From positions 2,294,001 to 2,358,000 of the forward strand of contig NC_083396.1 of assembly GCF_030864355.1 (NCBI RefSeq): DNA of 64,000 bases. Direction: 5' to 3'. The notes below the pieces were generated by a model. The model was not told the DNA's origin. It saw only the letters and a program-made list of their open reading frames with translations, and made no database searches. Position 1 is the stretch's first letter, and each line of letters starts with the position of its first letter. This stretch comes from Cutaneotrichosporon cavernicola (taxonomy: Eukaryota; Basidiomycota; Tremellomycetes; Trichosporonales; Trichosporonaceae). This document shows, one piece after another, positions 1 through 10,557 of this stretch. Made by a program: the position numbers and the translations under genes.

Positions 1-29
1 TCCACATCTCTTAATCATGCTGACTCCAG

Positions 30-344
30 CGAAATCGTGCGCTCTGCCCGATACTTGAATGCGCCGACGGGTTACCACCACCTGCTCACCGGCATTCCAA
101 CCATTGCTGTCGAGCCTGCGGACACAGCCCTCGCGGCCCCGCTCCCGGAGTTCACAGTCCCGGCGGGCTTTCCTAACACTGTTGACGTGTTGTGCAACAT
201 GCGGGGTAAGTCTGTCATCCTGTATCGGGCTGACATGCAGCGGCCCAGGTAGACGCTCTTCTCGTCGCCTACTCGCTCCCCACCATCGGTACCCTCGAAG
301 CCCGCCGCTCTCGCCTGAAGCAATTCATTGGGCTAATTGAATAG
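30..344 (+). CDS. 3' end of an unrecognised gene (cut by window start)
   Basis: The last two exons of a gene that starts before the window. Bases 19-29 look like an intron end (CTGAC then CCAG). The exon from 30 runs to 205, a 35-nt intron follows (206-240, GTAAGT, CTGAC branch, CAG), and the last exon 241-344 ends in TAG. The phases join cleanly. The roughly 95 residues seen include PTGYHHLLTGIPTIAVEP and finish with SRLKQFIGLIE. They show no signal peptide or membrane segment, and I recognise no family. The splice pattern and continuous reading across the intron make it a real coding end; the function is unknown. Confidence 0.6.
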
Positions 345-486
345 AGGGGGATAACAGTTTGTGTTACCTGATATCATTGTTTTGTATCATATCATAGGAT
401 TATAGTATTATGGTTTATGTTGTTGAGAAGCTCAAGTCAAGTGCGTCAACATGTGCAACTGTTTCCTCTTTCCCCTCATTCCCTAC

Positions 487-548
487 ATTCATCTCATTCA
501 TCTCATTCATCTCATATCGTACACGCACACGCACACGCACACGCACAC
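487..548. repeat. Short tandem repeats, TCATCTCAT-type then ACACGC
   Basis: Imperfect copies of a CATCTCATT unit (about 487-515) are followed directly by ACACGC/ACAC microsatellite DNA (521-548). They lie in the spacer between the first gene end and SEC13, and they give a spurious His/Thr-rich reading frame. Confidence 0.8.
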
Positions 549-637
549 CGTGACAATTGGAGACGAGCCGCCCATTGCCCCGACAGTAGAATCACACTGC
601 GTGAGAGGGAGGAAGGATTGTGCTGACTGGCAGAGAC

Positions 638-781
638 ATGGAGAAATATGATCAACTCGCGACGCTGACCGACGCCAATGTCGTCTCCAGCGTTACAAAC
701 CAAAGCCCGCCTGCCTGGTTCGTCACCGCGCATGGCGAGACCATCGAACGCCTTGAGCAGTACATCGACCTCGTTCGCTGA
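638..781 (+). CDS. Possible 47-residue protein with a 5' leader intron
   Basis: A short reading frame starts MEKYDQLATLTDANVV and ends LEQYIDLVR, TGA. Just upstream is a well-formed 33-nt intron (601-633: GTGAG donor, CTGAC branch, GGCAG acceptor) whose acceptor lies 4 nt before the ATG. Reading upstream through that splice meets a TAG at 587-589, so this is not simply the last exon of a longer gene in this phase. The splice signals favour a transcribed unit. The size and lack of a family match keep confidence low; it could equally be a non-coding transcript. Confidence 0.25.
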   Translation: MEKYDQLATLTDANVVSSVTNQSPPAWFVTAHGETIERLEQYIDLVR

Positions 782-1072
782 GCTAAAAGACCCACCCCAA
801 GGATCAGTCGACTTGTGTCTAGCCTAACCGTAGAATACAGTTGTATCGTGTACAGTTGTAAACTTGTATAGTGGATGAGTTGATGTGAGCATACAAATGG
901 GAGCCATGGTGTATAGTTTACATGGTGCGTGCAAGGTGCGTTTAGGTGCCACGTGGGTAAAGCTGATTTGGTCCCGCGCCAGCACAATCCCAACGTCAGT
1001 CTCCAGCGACGCAGCGACACGCACCAACAACGAGCAACTCGAGCACTTATCGCTACATCTACATTGCGCATC

Positions 1073-2291
1073 ATGGTGAGCTAACAGATCCAAATGGCAC
1101 TGACGGCAGGCTGCAGCGCAGGTCTCCAAGGCCATCCCGGTCGAGACACAGCATGAGGACATGATTGTGCGATTTCCCCAAGCCTCACTGACGCCAGCAC
1201 GATGCCCAGCTCGACTACTACGGTAAGCGGCTGGCAACGGCGTCGTCGGACAAGACGATCCGCATCTTCAACACCGTCAAAGGCGAAGCCAAGGGCGAAC
1301 CCGTTGTGCTGAAGGGGTAAGTCATCGCCTCTAATTCCAAATCTGGAGAGCTGGAGACTAACCGTAGCCACACTGCGCCAGTCTGGCAGGTTTCGTGGGC
1401 GCACCCTTCGTTTGGGTCGATCCTTGCCTCGTGCTCGTACGACGGTCGGGTATTCATCTGGAAGGAGGTCGGCCCTGGTGCAGGCAAGAGCAGCGGCGGC
1501 GAGGTGCAGGACGGCTGGGAGCGGATCAAGGAGCACACCCTCCACTCGGCCAGTGTGAACTCCATTGCGTGGGCTCCGTACGACTTTGGACCGATCCTCG
1601 CATGCGCAAGCTCGGACGGCAAGATCTCCGTCCTCACCTTCCAGAGTGCGTCGCGAGATTCGAAGGACTGAGCTTGTTGAGAGCTAACGCCAGACGACGG
1701 CTCGACCGACGCGGTCATCTTCAACGCTCACGGTTCGGGCGCCAACGCCATTTCTTGGGCGCCGTCCGTCCTCGCCAACCCCACTGGCGGCAAGCCTGGG
1801 CAGCCGCAGCCGGGCGTGACTTCTGCCAAGCGCTTGGTGTCGGGCGGAAGCGATAACGCTATCCGTATCTGGGTCTTTGACGAGGCTGCCAAGAAGTGGA
1901 TCGAGGAGGAGGAGATCAAGGAGCACGACAACTGGGTCCGCGACGTCGCGTGGGCCCCTAACATTGGCCTTCCCGGGATGTACATTGCGAGCGCGAGCGA
2001 GGTGAGTGACTGCGTATCCACCGCGCAGCTTCGTTTGTAGGATCGAGCTGACGCCAGGACCGCACAGTCAAGATCCACACGCGCGCGTCGCAAGACTCTG
2101 CATGGCAGAGCACTGCACTGCTCCCCGGTGCGCCAGCGTCCTCGGACCCCCACTTCCCCGCCGCCGTGTGGCGCGTGTCCTGGAGCATTGCGGGCAACAT
2201 CCTTGCGGTCAGCTGTGGCGACGGCAAGGTGAGCCTGTGGAAGGAGGGTGTCGGCAAGGGCTGGGAGTGTGTCAGCGACTTCTCCAGCTAG
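1073..2291 (+). CDS. SEC13: Sec13, COPII coat and nuclear pore WD40 protein
   Basis: A WD40 beta-propeller, 328 residues. In the family it forms the Sec13-Sec31 outer cage of COPII vesicles, part of the Nup84/Y nuclear pore complex, and the SEA/GATOR2 complex. Exons: 1073-1075, 1122-1166, 1198-1316, 1368-1645, 1694-2001, 2058-2291; all phases close. Exon 1 is the ATG alone. Recognisable Sec13 stretches are [69 protein letters not shown] and [20 protein letters not shown]. Length and blade order match the family. The propeller lacks its own seventh blade, as expected of Sec13, which borrows one from Sec31 or Nup145C. It is convergent with the next gene, with only about 100 bp between stop codons. 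Confidence 0.95.
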
Positions 2292-2390
2292 GCTGAGTTT
2301 GGCGTAGGTGTAATAGAATGCAGTATATGACAGAACATGGTACACGATATGGCTGTGCTCGTACAATCCTCCACTTCTACCCAATTATCT

Positions 2391-3341
2391 CTACCACTGC
2401 GAGAGGAACTCGTCAGCCTGTTGTCAGTCGGGAAACGGGTGAATCAGCTACCTTCGCTGCCAGTGTCGCCCACGGCGTGTGCGCGGTCCCGTTCAGCACG
2501 AGCACAAAGTTCGAGATGTGCGGGGGGCGGACAGCCGGGATTGCGGCGTTGGGCTGCGGCACCTCGGGTTCGTCGAGGACGATGGGCCGGAGGAACAGGC
2601 GTCCGAGCTGGTGTTAGCGCAGTTCGTTAACAATCTGGAGGCCTCTGCAGCTGTCTGTTTCCGCCAACCCCACCTCCCCACTTCCCAATCGAAACCCATC
2701 CCAATCGCTTCATGATGATCATCTTACCCCGCTCCAGCACCATATCCCCATCAAACCCACTCTCGCCCTTCCACCTCACAACCTTCTTCCTCCGGCCTCC
2801 TACTCCCCAGATCATCATGGTACCCCAATTGAACTGTGAGTCATGCCTCGGTTGATGTCGCGGCACAGTCTGGGTTCCAGCCACCACACACAACGCTGAA
2901 CTCACTTCACACTCGACACGAGGGCTCTCGTCGTCCTCCCACTGGCTCGCAAGTCCTAGGAGCAACCGCAACCGCTCCGGACCCTCAAGGTACGGCTCAT
3001 CGTCATCATCATCATCATCCTCGCTCCCCGAGTCGTCCCTCTCCTCCTCCTCTGACCCGTCCTCCGCGTCCTCCCCTTCGACCGAGGGCTCAGTTGTGGC
3101 GCCGTTCGGTTCACTGCCCTCCTCATCGAGCGTTGCCTGGGAAATGAGCATCCCTGGCGGTGTAATGAGGAGCGCTGTGTGCGGCCCGTCGTCGTCGAGC
3201 AGGCCCGCCAGGAGGTTGTGTACGCGTATAGGCGAGACGAGCATGTTGTTGCGGATACAAGTCTGAGGCTCGATCACGTCTGTTGCGTCATGGAACCTGT
3301 TGCCACGCGACTGTATCGCCGAATTTCCGGGTGGAGGCCAT
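2391..3341 (-). CDS. Putative roadblock/LC7 protein, Ragulator LAMTOR2-like
   Basis: Minus-strand gene with exons 3341-3297, 3262-2906, 2833-2728, 2607-2452 and 2417-2391. It starts MASTRKFGDTVAWQQ; the next exon has SPIRVHNLLAGLL and TALLITPPGMLISQA, then a long acidic insert (poly-Asp about 3000-3030), then LRLLLGLASQWE, NWGTMMIWGVGG, ISNFVLVLNGTAHTPWATL and a C-terminus ADEFLSQW. The order of hydrophobic strands and the final helix resemble the roadblock fold of LAMTOR2/p14 (lysosomal Ragulator scaffold for Rag GTPases and TORC1), with an acidic loop inserted. That is a fold-level inference, not a clear match. One oddity: exon 3 as read ends one base out of phase with exon 4 (donor at GAGCGGG/GTAAG), so the junction at 2728/2607 or a base in the G run needs checking. 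Confidence 0.45.
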
Positions 3342-3568
3342 GGCCGTTTTGGCCACTCAACCGCTGACTGTTGATCCTAACACTAGTAGTTAGTAGACCA
3401 ATCTAGACGACGTCGCGCAACTCTAGCGACAAACAAAACGCGCACAACACCAACGCCGACAACTTAGTCGACAGGTCTACGCGCCGACTGCGCTTCCCCT
3501 TGCTTTCGCTTGCGTCACCCGTCGCATATCCCTCTCAAACCCCCTTGCTCCCAATCACGAACGCCAAC

Positions 3569-6500
3569 ATGGCCGACGAGGAGACGAACGGGGCGTACCC
3601 GAAGCTCGCGTCTTACACGGCACCGCAGGAAGTTCTCGACGAGCATGCGGCAATGGCTGAGGAGGACACTGAGCCGGACGAGTTCCAGGAGCGCCGGAAC
3701 GTCAAGCAGATCTCCCAAAGGCAGAGCGACTACCAGCTGCGGCGGTTCCAGCGGCGCGATGGAGTCGGGGAGGGAGAGGACGAGAGCTACGAGGACCGTA
3801 TGCGTCGCGTAAACCTCGAGCGTGAGGAGGATCGCGTGCGCAAGTTCAAGGAGCAGAAGGCGCGCGAGGAAGCTGAGCAGGGCGTGCCCCAGATCACCGA
3901 GGACGACAAGACGCCACCACGGGCTCTGCTTGAGGGCGACGCGACGCCACCACGAGCTATTGCTGGCGGAGACACGCCTCCGCGTAGGAAACGCTGGGAC
4001 GAGGACGAGGACGGGGACGCCAAGGCAGAGCCAGACCGGAAGCGGTCGCGATGGGATGAGACGCCCGAGGAGGCCGAGGCCAAGCCCAAGAAGCGGAGGT
4101 CGCGCTGGGACCAGGCGCCGGCGGAAGAAGACAAACCCTCGTCTCTCGCAGTCAAGGAGGAGAAGGTCGCTGCGGCCGCGCCTCAGATGGTCGAGGACAG
4201 GCGGTACCGCGCGATCACGGACGATGAGCTCAACTCGCTCCTTCCCGGCAAGGCGGACGGCTACGAGACCGTGCTGCCTCCCGAGGACTATGTTCCGATG
4301 CCCGCCGTGCGCAAGATGGTTCCCGAGGACTCGCAGCACGCCTCGACCGGCTTTATGATGCAGGACGAGAACGCGGCTGCGCGTGCTGTACAGGCCGCGG
4401 GTGGGTTTCAGGGAACAGGCGAGCAGACGGAGATCGAGGGCATCGGGACGCTACAGTTCCTCAAGCCCGAGGATGCGCAGTACTTTGCCAAGGTCCTTGG
4501 CGAGGGCGGTAGCGAAGCCGACGACGTGCACTACACGCTCGACGACTTGAAGGAGCGCAAGATTATGCGCCTCCTGCTCAAGATCAAGAACGGCACACCA
4601 CCCGTGCGCAAGACCGCGTTGCGACAGATCACAGATAAGGCGCGCGAGTTCGGTGCTGGACCTCTGTTCGACAAGATCCTGCCGCTGCTCATGGAGCGCT
4701 CGCTTGAGGACCAGGAGCGTCACCTGCTCGTCAAGGTCATCGACCGCATCCTGTACAAGCTCGATGACCTTGTGCGGCCATACGTGCACAAGATCCTTGT
4801 GGTCATCGAGCCGCTCCTCATCGACGAGGACTACTACGCGCGCATGGAGGGTCGCGAGATCATCTCGAACCTCGCCAAGGCGGCAGGCCTTGCCCACATG
4901 ATCTCGACGATGCGACCAGATATCGACCACGTTGACGAGTACGTGCGCAACACGACTGCGCGCGCGTTCGCCGTCGTCGCCACCGCGCTCGGTATTCCGG
5001 CGCTCCTCCCCTTCCTCAAGGCCGTGTGCCGCTCCAAGAAGAGTTGGCAGGCGCGCCACACAGGTATCCGCATTATCCAGCAGATCGCTATGCCGGGCAT
5101 GATGGGCAACGGTGTGCTGCCACATCTGCGCAACCTCGTCGACGCAATCGCTCATGGATTGGAGGACGAGCAGCAGAAGGTGCGGACGATGACGGCGCTC
5201 GCGTTGGCACAGCTCGCCGAGTCGGCCGCCCCCTACGGTATCGAGTCGTTTGACAACGTCCTCAAGCCGCTCTGGCTTGGTATCCGGCAGCACCGCGGCA
5301 AGACGCTCGCAGCGTTCCTCAAGGCCATCGGCTACATCATCCCGCTCATGGACCCCGAGTACGCGGGCTACTACGTCAAGGAGTGCATGCCGATTCTGAT
5401 ACGCGAGTTCCAGACAAGCGACGAGGAGATGCGCCGCATCGTTCTGCAGGTCATCAAGCAGTGCGCGGGCACCGAGGGCGTGCAGCCCACGTTTATCCGG
5501 CAGGAGGTGCTGCCCGAGTTCTTCAAGGCGTTCTGGGTGCGCCGCATGGCGCTCGATCGCCGCAACTACAGGCAGTTGGTTGAGACGACTGTCGAGCTGG
5601 CCGTCAAGGCAGGCGTGTCCGAGATTGTTGGGCGCATCACCAACGATCTCAAGGACGAGAGCGAGCCGTACCGCAAGATGGTGATGGAGACGATCCAGAA
5701 GGTCGTGCAGGCCAACGGCGCCGCGGACATCGACGAGCGCATGGAGCAGTTGCTTATCGACGGCCTTATCTTTGCATTCCAAGAGCAGACGCTCGAGGAC
5801 ACGGTTATGCTTGATGGCTTTGCAGCCGTCGTCGGTGCGCTCGGCGGGCGTGTCAAGCCATACCTGCCACAGATTGTGTCGATGATTCTGTGGCGTCTGA
5901 CGAACAAGAGCGCCAAGGTGCGCATGCTGGCCGCCGACCTTACGACCAAACTCGCACCGATCATCAAGCAGAACGACGAGGACCAGCTGCTGTCCAAGCT
6001 CGGTGTTGTGCTGTTTGAGCAGCTTGGTGAGGAGTACCCAGATGCGCTTGGCTCCATCATTGCAGCCGAGGCGAGTATCGCCAACGTCGTCGGTATGACG
6101 CAGATGAACCCGCCAGTCAAGGACCTGCTGCCCCGTATGACACCAATCCTGCGTAACCGTCACGAGAAGGTGCAGGAGGCGACGATCAACCTCATCGGCC
6201 GTATTGCCGACCGCGGTGCCGAGTTTGTCGCAGCCAAGGAGTGGATGCGCATCTGCTTCGAGCTGCTCGACCTGCTCAAGGCGCACAAGAAGGCGATTCG
6301 CCGTGCAGCTGTCAACTCGTTCGGATACATTGCCAAGGCCATTGGCCCGCAGGATGTCCTCTCCGTTCTCTTGACCAACCTCAAGGTGCAGGAGCGCCAG
6401 TCGCGTGTGCTCTCGACCGTTGCGATTGCCATCGTGGCGGAGACCTGTGGTCCCTTCACCTGTATCCCTGCGATTTTGAACGAGTACCGCACACCAGAGT

Positions 6501-7006
6501 TAAACGTGCGCAACGGCTGTCTCAAGGCCCTGGCATACGTGTTCCAGTATGTCGGTGAGATGAGCAAGGACTACATCCACTCTGTGATCGGGCTGCTCGA
6601 GGACTCGCTCACGGACCGCGACCACGTGCACCGCCAGACCGCTTGCGCGATTGTCAAGCACTTGACCATTGGCGTCGCCGGCTTGGGATACGAGGACGCG
6701 CTCACACATCTTCTCAACCTTGTGTGGCCGAACGTCTTCGAGACGTCACCGCACGTCATCGGCGGCGTGATGGACGCGGTCGAGGCGATGCGCGTTGGAC
6801 TGGGGCCCGGTGTCGTACTCTCGTACGTCCTGCAGGGGTTGTACCATCCCGCACGGCGCGTGCGCGAGGTGTACTGGCGCATGTACAACACACTCGTGGT
6901 GGGCTCTGTCGACGCCATGGTTCCCTTCCTTCCCGCATTAGGGAGCTCGGCGGACCTGGCCACGGGGCAGGACTACACGCGGCACCACCTCCTCATGTGG
7001 GTGTAG
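3569..7006 (+). CDS. HSH155: SF3B1/Hsh155, U2 snRNP branch-site HEAT-repeat protein
   Basis: A 1145-residue SF3b subunit 1. In the family it clamps the U2 snRNA/branch-site helix in the spliceosome. The N-terminal third (residues 1-200) is disordered with TPPR motifs and three Trp-containing UHM-ligand-like motifs ([25 protein letters not shown], about residues 138-180) of the kind that bind U2AF/SF1-type UHM domains. The rest is HEAT repeats with near-identical family blocks, for example [42 protein letters not shown] and [18 protein letters not shown]. The positions equal to human R625, H662 and K700 are conserved (R460, H497, K537 here); the K666 position is R501. Start ATG 3569 was chosen (MADEETNG) because the frame is open further upstream but looks non-coding. 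There is not one intron in 3.4 kb, unlike its neighbours. Shorter than human (about 1300) mainly in the N-terminus. Confidence 0.97.
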   Translation: MADEETNGAYPKLASYTAPQEVLDEHAAMAEEDTEPDEFQERRNVKQISQRQSDYQLRRFQRRDGVGEGEDESYEDRMRRVNLEREEDRVRKFKEQKAREEAEQGVPQITEDDKTPPRALLEGDATPPRAIAGGDTPPRRKRWDEDEDGDAKAEPDRKRSRWDETPEEAEAKPKKRRSRWDQAPAEEDKPSSLAVKEEKVAAAAPQMVEDRRYRAITDDELNSLLPGKADGYETVLPPEDYVPMPAVRKMVPEDSQHASTGFMMQDENAAARAVQAAGGFQGTGEQTEIEGIGTLQFLKPEDAQYFAKVLGEGGSEADDVHYTLDDLKERKIMRLLLKIKNGTPPVRKTALRQITDKAREFGAGPLFDKILPLLMERSLEDQERHLLVKVIDRILYKLDDLVRPYVHKILVVIEPLLIDEDYYARMEGREIISNLAKAAGLAHMISTMRPDIDHVDEYVRNTTARAFAVVATALGIPALLPFLKAVCRSKKSWQARHTGIRIIQQIAMPGMMGNGVLPHLRNLVDAIAHGLEDEQQKVRTMTALALAQLAESAAPYGIESFDNVLKPLWLGIRQHRGKTLAAFLKAIGYIIPLMDPEYAGYYVKECMPILIREFQTSDEEMRRIVLQVIKQCAGTEGVQPTFIRQEVLPEFFKAFWVRRMALDRRNYRQLVETTVELAVKAGVSEIVGRITNDLKDESEPYRKMVMETIQKVVQANGAADIDERMEQLLIDGLIFAFQEQTLEDTVMLDGFAAVVGALGGRVKPYLPQIVSMILWRLTNKSAKVRMLAADLTTKLAPIIKQNDEDQLLSKLGVVLFEQLGEEYPDALGSIIAAEASIANVVGMTQMNPPVKDLLPRMTPILRNRHEKVQEATINLIGRIADRGAEFVAAKEWMRICFELLDLLKAHKKAIRRAAVNSFGYIAKAIGPQDVLSVLLTNLKVQERQSRVLSTVAIAIVAETCGPFTCIPAILNEYRTPELNVRNGCLKALAYVFQYVGEMSKDYIHSVIGLLEDSLTDRDHVHRQTACAIVKHLTIGVAGLGYEDALTHLLNLVWPNVFETSPHVIGGVMDAVEAMRVGLGPGVVLSYVLQGLYHPARRVREVYWRMYNTLVVGSVDAMVPFLPALGSSADLATGQDYTRHHLLMWV

Positions 7007-7098
7007 ACGACGGCGCCAACGCAGTTTGGGACGGGTGAGTGGTTGGGAAGTGGTATAGTAGACATGTATTATCAAGGGCATGCATTCATCGTAAAGCA

Positions 7099-7144
7099 GG
7101 GAATAGGGAATAGGAATAGGAAATAGGGGAAATGGAATAGGGTT
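7099..7144. repeat. Imperfect GGGAATA purine-rich repeat
   Basis: Six or so degenerate units around GGAATA/GGGAATA lie just downstream of SF3B1 and upstream of the LysM gene. The run ends with AATAGGGTTA, which looks telomere-like only by chance in one unit. Confidence 0.6.
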
Positions 7145-7305
7145 ACTTACTGCCGATCACTGATTCCTAATCTAGGGCCTCCACCTCGACCAAGCTGACA
7201 ACTGTCCACTGTCAACGTGCCACAATCGTCAGTGACATTCATTCCCGCAACCTTGATATCTTGGATCCAGATTCATCTCACCACATCCCTCAAATAGACG
7301 GATGG

Positions 7306-8805
7306 ATGCTCGCCTCTATGCGCGACGCGCATGACGACGTCGACCCATGGGCCGAGCCACTCGAGGTGGTCGAGCTTGGTAACGACGTCCCACCAACACC
7401 AAACCCACCATCACAAATCGATAAGCCGAAACCCAAGCCCTTTAGGACAGCCCCACTCACTTCACTCCCGGCTCCGAAAGCAACAAACGACAGCTTTGAC
7501 AGCGGACCCCGCCGCCGCCCAGCGCATTCGACTCCGCGCGACTCACCCGAACCCTACGCCGCCGCCTCCGGCTCGTCATTCAGCTCTTCACCACCACGAA
7601 GCGCCTCTCACCCTCTCGAGCTCGACACGCACCTCAAGACCCCATCTGGCAAGGGCCGGGCGCGATCATCCTCTGGGCCCTCACCGCTCTCTCCCCTCAA
7701 CGCAGCCCTCTCGCCGCTCTCGACTTCTGCCTCGACCTCGACCTCACGCCGCTCCCCTCACGCACTTTCAGGCCTTGGCGGGCTGGGTGGCACCCCTCTC
7801 TCCGATTTCCGCGACGTCTCGCGCCCCGGTCTTGCCCGCGCCACGTCTGAGACGGAGCGCGCAGCGAGTGTGGGCAGCTGGAGCGCGACCAACTCGGATT
7901 TCGGCGAGGACGATAGCGAGCTCGTCGACGTCATCGTCCATACTGTGGGCCCCTCCGAGAGCGTTCCCGGCATCGCACTGCGGTACGGAATCAAGTTACC
8001 TATATTGCGGCGCGCGAACAAGCTGTGGCCCTCGGACCCGCTATTGCGCACGCAACTGTTCGTGCCCCTCGAGAGCTGTAGGGCGACGGCCGATTCTTGG
8101 ATCGAGCGCGACGACGCCGGCGCAGTGTTGGTTCGGAGGGGTAAACGCCGACGAGAGTCACCGGGATCAGGCGCGCAGTCGCCAGGCAGCACGCTTAGCT
8201 CGGAGCCGAGCACGCCGCGCGGCGAGGCCCCGCCTCTGCCGGACACGCCGGGGTCACCCAAGCGGGCCGAGGTAGAACGGATCGTGCTGGAAGTCGCGCG
8301 CGTGCCCGCCTCACAGCTCAGATTCTTCCCGCACAAGCCTAACCGCGGACGCTCGAGCTTCGAGGACCGGCGGGTTGTCGAGAGTCCCCGCCGACAGACA
8401 GGACTGTTTGCGGCTCTCTCCCTTGGTAGCGACAGAGAGGACGAGTACGAGCCCCGCGCGCCACACCGTGTGACTGTTCGCAGTGGTGCGTACGCTGAAC
8501 CCCCGTCTCCGAAGAAGGAGGTCAAGCCGAAGGAGAAGGAGAAGAAGGAGAAACGGAAAACAAAGGTCGTCCGCCTGCGCCCGCCAGTCGCTCAGCCCCC
8601 GCCGTCCCCAGGTGCGGGTATCGCCAGCCGTCTCCAGAGCTTCTTCTCTGTTCCCCCACCGCCGGCACATCTTCCCCCACCAGTCCTCCCACCAGTCCTC
8701 CCACCAGTCCTCCCACTGGCTGGGACCAGCAACGGAGAGAGGGTATGCTCGCCCGAGCTCGTCGAGATGGAAGCTGCGCATCCAACAGACAAGAAACGCG
8801 ATTAG
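7306..8805 (+). CDS. LysM-domain protein, largely disordered, no signal peptide
   Basis: One uninterrupted frame of 499 residues from MLASMRDAHDDVDPWAEP. A Ser/Pro-rich disordered N-terminus leads to one LysM domain at about residues 209-256 (VIVHTVGPSESVPGIALRYG then LPILRRANKLWPSDPL and LFVPL). A Ser/Pro and Lys-rich tail follows, with basic KPKEKEKKEKRKTK and a short repeated LPPVLPP segment encoded by three copies of a 12-13 bp unit near 8676-8712. There is no signal peptide or membrane segment, so unlike secreted chitin-binding LysM effectors this looks intracellular, like the LYSMD2-type LysM proteins of animals and many fungi, whose role is poorly defined. The start is the first in-frame ATG; another ATG at 7302 is out of frame. 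Confidence 0.85.
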   Translation: MLASMRDAHDDVDPWAEPLEVVELGNDVPPTPNPPSQIDKPKPKPFRTAPLTSLPAPKATNDSFDSGPRRRPAHSTPRDSPEPYAAASGSSFSSSPPRSASHPLELDTHLKTPSGKGRARSSSGPSPLSPLNAALSPLSTSASTSTSRRSPHALSGLGGLGGTPLSDFRDVSRPGLARATSETERAASVGSWSATNSDFGEDDSELVDVIVHTVGPSESVPGIALRYGIKLPILRRANKLWPSDPLLRTQLFVPLESCRATADSWIERDDAGAVLVRRGKRRRESPGSGAQSPGSTLSSEPSTPRGEAPPLPDTPGSPKRAEVERIVLEVARVPASQLRFFPHKPNRGRSSFEDRRVVESPRRQTGLFAALSLGSDREDEYEPRAPHRVTVRSGAYAEPPSPKKEVKPKEKEKKEKRKTKVVRLRPPVAQPPPSPGAGIASRLQSFFSVPPPPAHLPPPVLPPVLPPVLPLAGTSNGERVCSPELVEMEAAHPTDKKRD

Positions 8806-8842
8806 AGTTGTAGCCATCATGTACATCATATCATAAAGTGTC

Positions 8843-9330
8843 CTAGACGCCCTGCTCGTCGCCATCCATCGGATCTGGGATGGTATAGCTCGGCTCAGCG
8901 AAGGACCCGCTCTCGTCGCGGATACTGATGTCAACTGCCTGCGCCGGGTCTAGAGGACATACCTCACATACAGCCTCTTCCACCGCCCCCATCCCAGACT
9001 CTTGATGCTCCCCTCATCACACACGCGGATACCCTGTGCACCCTCGGCCTCGCGGTCCTCCCACAGCTGGATGTCATCAGGGCTACTGGGCGGCGCGGAT
9101 GGGAGATTACTACGCGCCAGCGTAGCGAGGGCTGGGACGATCTGGGCGCGTAGGCTTGCCACCGTCCTGCTATCAGCTTCGGCGCGGAGACAAGCAGCTG
9201 GGCAAGGTGCGGTGACTCACGTCGATTCTGGCACCGAGAGCATCACCGCCGCTCGCTCGATGTGGAATGCAACATGGTGAATATCCGTGCGTTTCTGGTG
9301 TCAGCTATACACGTGAAATGAGTATACCAT
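8843..9330 (-). CDS. Small five-exon protein of unknown function
   Basis: Exons 9330-9328 (ATG alone), 9294-9221, 9166-8968 and 8938-8843 give about 124 residues: MKRTDIHHVAFHIERAAVML, then SVPESTTVASLRAQIVPALA, a charged stretch with DIQLWEDREAEGAQ, GWGRWKRLY, and a tail ending MDGDEQGV. (Counting is four exons; the first holds only the start codon.) All phases close with introns of 33, 54 and 29 nt, each with GT-AG ends. The pattern of a short basic start, hydrophobic strands and a helix ASLRAQIVPALATLA resembles a ubiquitin-like (beta-grasp) layout, but this is only an impression. It is tail-to-tail with the LysM gene, only 37 bp between stop codons. Splicing consistency makes it a confident gene; the function is not recognised. 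Confidence 0.7.
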
Positions 9331-10557
9331 TATCGTTGATGAGAAAAAGGTGATGAAGTGGACTGTGGGTGGTGCGCATTGTTTCTGGAGCGCGCGGTGG
9401 AGGTTCCGGATATTCCAGACTTATAAAGGATATAGGATGCCATATTTGGTTCCGTCTTGCCTCTCTACAGGCGCCGTGGTTGCACTGCAATTCACCACCA
9501 GACACAGACTTGTCCCGACCTTTGGAGGGTGATTCGATTCATCGATACTTGGGCGGAGAGGGGACTGTTGCTGCTTGAGGGGAGAGATGGTCTCCCGATT
9601 GTGATCCAGACGAATAACAGGGCGTGCAGTTTTAATATGGTCCGCTAATTCTACTGGGTGGCAGGGAAGAGGAGAGTGAGAGCACCCGCATGCGAACGAG
9701 CTTGATCTTATCTGAAGCGACGCGACGCGATGCGACACAACTTATCTTTCTGGATCAGTGGCTTTCTGTAAACGTTAAGATGGTGCAACAGATCAGTGGG
9801 ATGATGGACACCCCGACTGTCTGCCTAAGCGTAGGAGCTACACTGTAGTGGGTACCGAATAGCACCACACATCCTAACTACTCGTTGACACTAGCTCACC
9901 GACCATCGGTGTGAGTGACGAACCTGATAGTAAGCAGCGGCAACTCACATGTCAGTAACGAGCTGTCGTATTTAACTACCACCGCTCTCGATAACGACGA
10001 CTCGTTCCTCAGTAATGCAGACTCGCCACAGTCACGTGATATGTAGTTACTTATATATATTAGTGTTCGCTACTACATTATACTTCCAACGTATGTATCA
10101 CCTTGTCGCCAAGTCAATACGGCTATTGGAACTATATCCACCTCCCGCCGGTCTCGAACAAACCGACTATCGGTGAATACTATCTATCCACGACATACAC
10201 CCCGGGGTAATCCAACACGGTGTGGTTACAGGACTCGGAGATCGTGAGAACAAATTTCTTGTCGAGGGTGCGCCACATACTGACACCGCATCCTCTGTGT
10301 GGTAGGTCCCAACCGTGATCGGCTGTCTCAGACCTCGGCGATCTCAGGTCTCTCACAATCGCTCGTGGGAACAGTAGTGGGTACACAGCACTGCATAAAT
10401 GTTGGCGTTACTTTCGTGTTATTGACATGTGTTGTTTTGTGCGCGTCTCTATTCTACGCGATTCTGTCTGAGAAACTTTCGAGTTACTATACGGAATTCT
10501 TTTTTTTTCTGTTATTGTTGGAATTGTCATGCAGAGTCTGGACCAACCAGGTCCCTC
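9331..10557. other. Gene-free spacer, AT-richer than the genes
   Basis: About 1.2 kb with only short uninterrupted frames and no consistent splice-joined coding. It contains a TTATATATATTAG stretch near 10051-10063 and a T run (about 10500-10509) just past the stop of the next gene, the latter plausibly part of its 3' end. Nothing else is supported. Confidence 0.5.

Noticed and set aside
4451..6286. 611-codon open frame on the minus strand across SF3B1
   Set aside because: Exact antisense of a strongly conserved coding region in GC-rich codons; the protein is Leu/Asp/Val/His-rich with no domain. It is a codon-bias shadow.
7099..7144. Possible interstitial telomere repeat
   Set aside because: Only one unit resembles TTAGGG; the rest are GGAATA variants.
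10141..10165. tRNA B-box-like GTTCGAGACC on the minus strand
   Set aside because: The flanking bases do not pair as a T stem and no A box or acceptor stem lies at the right distance.
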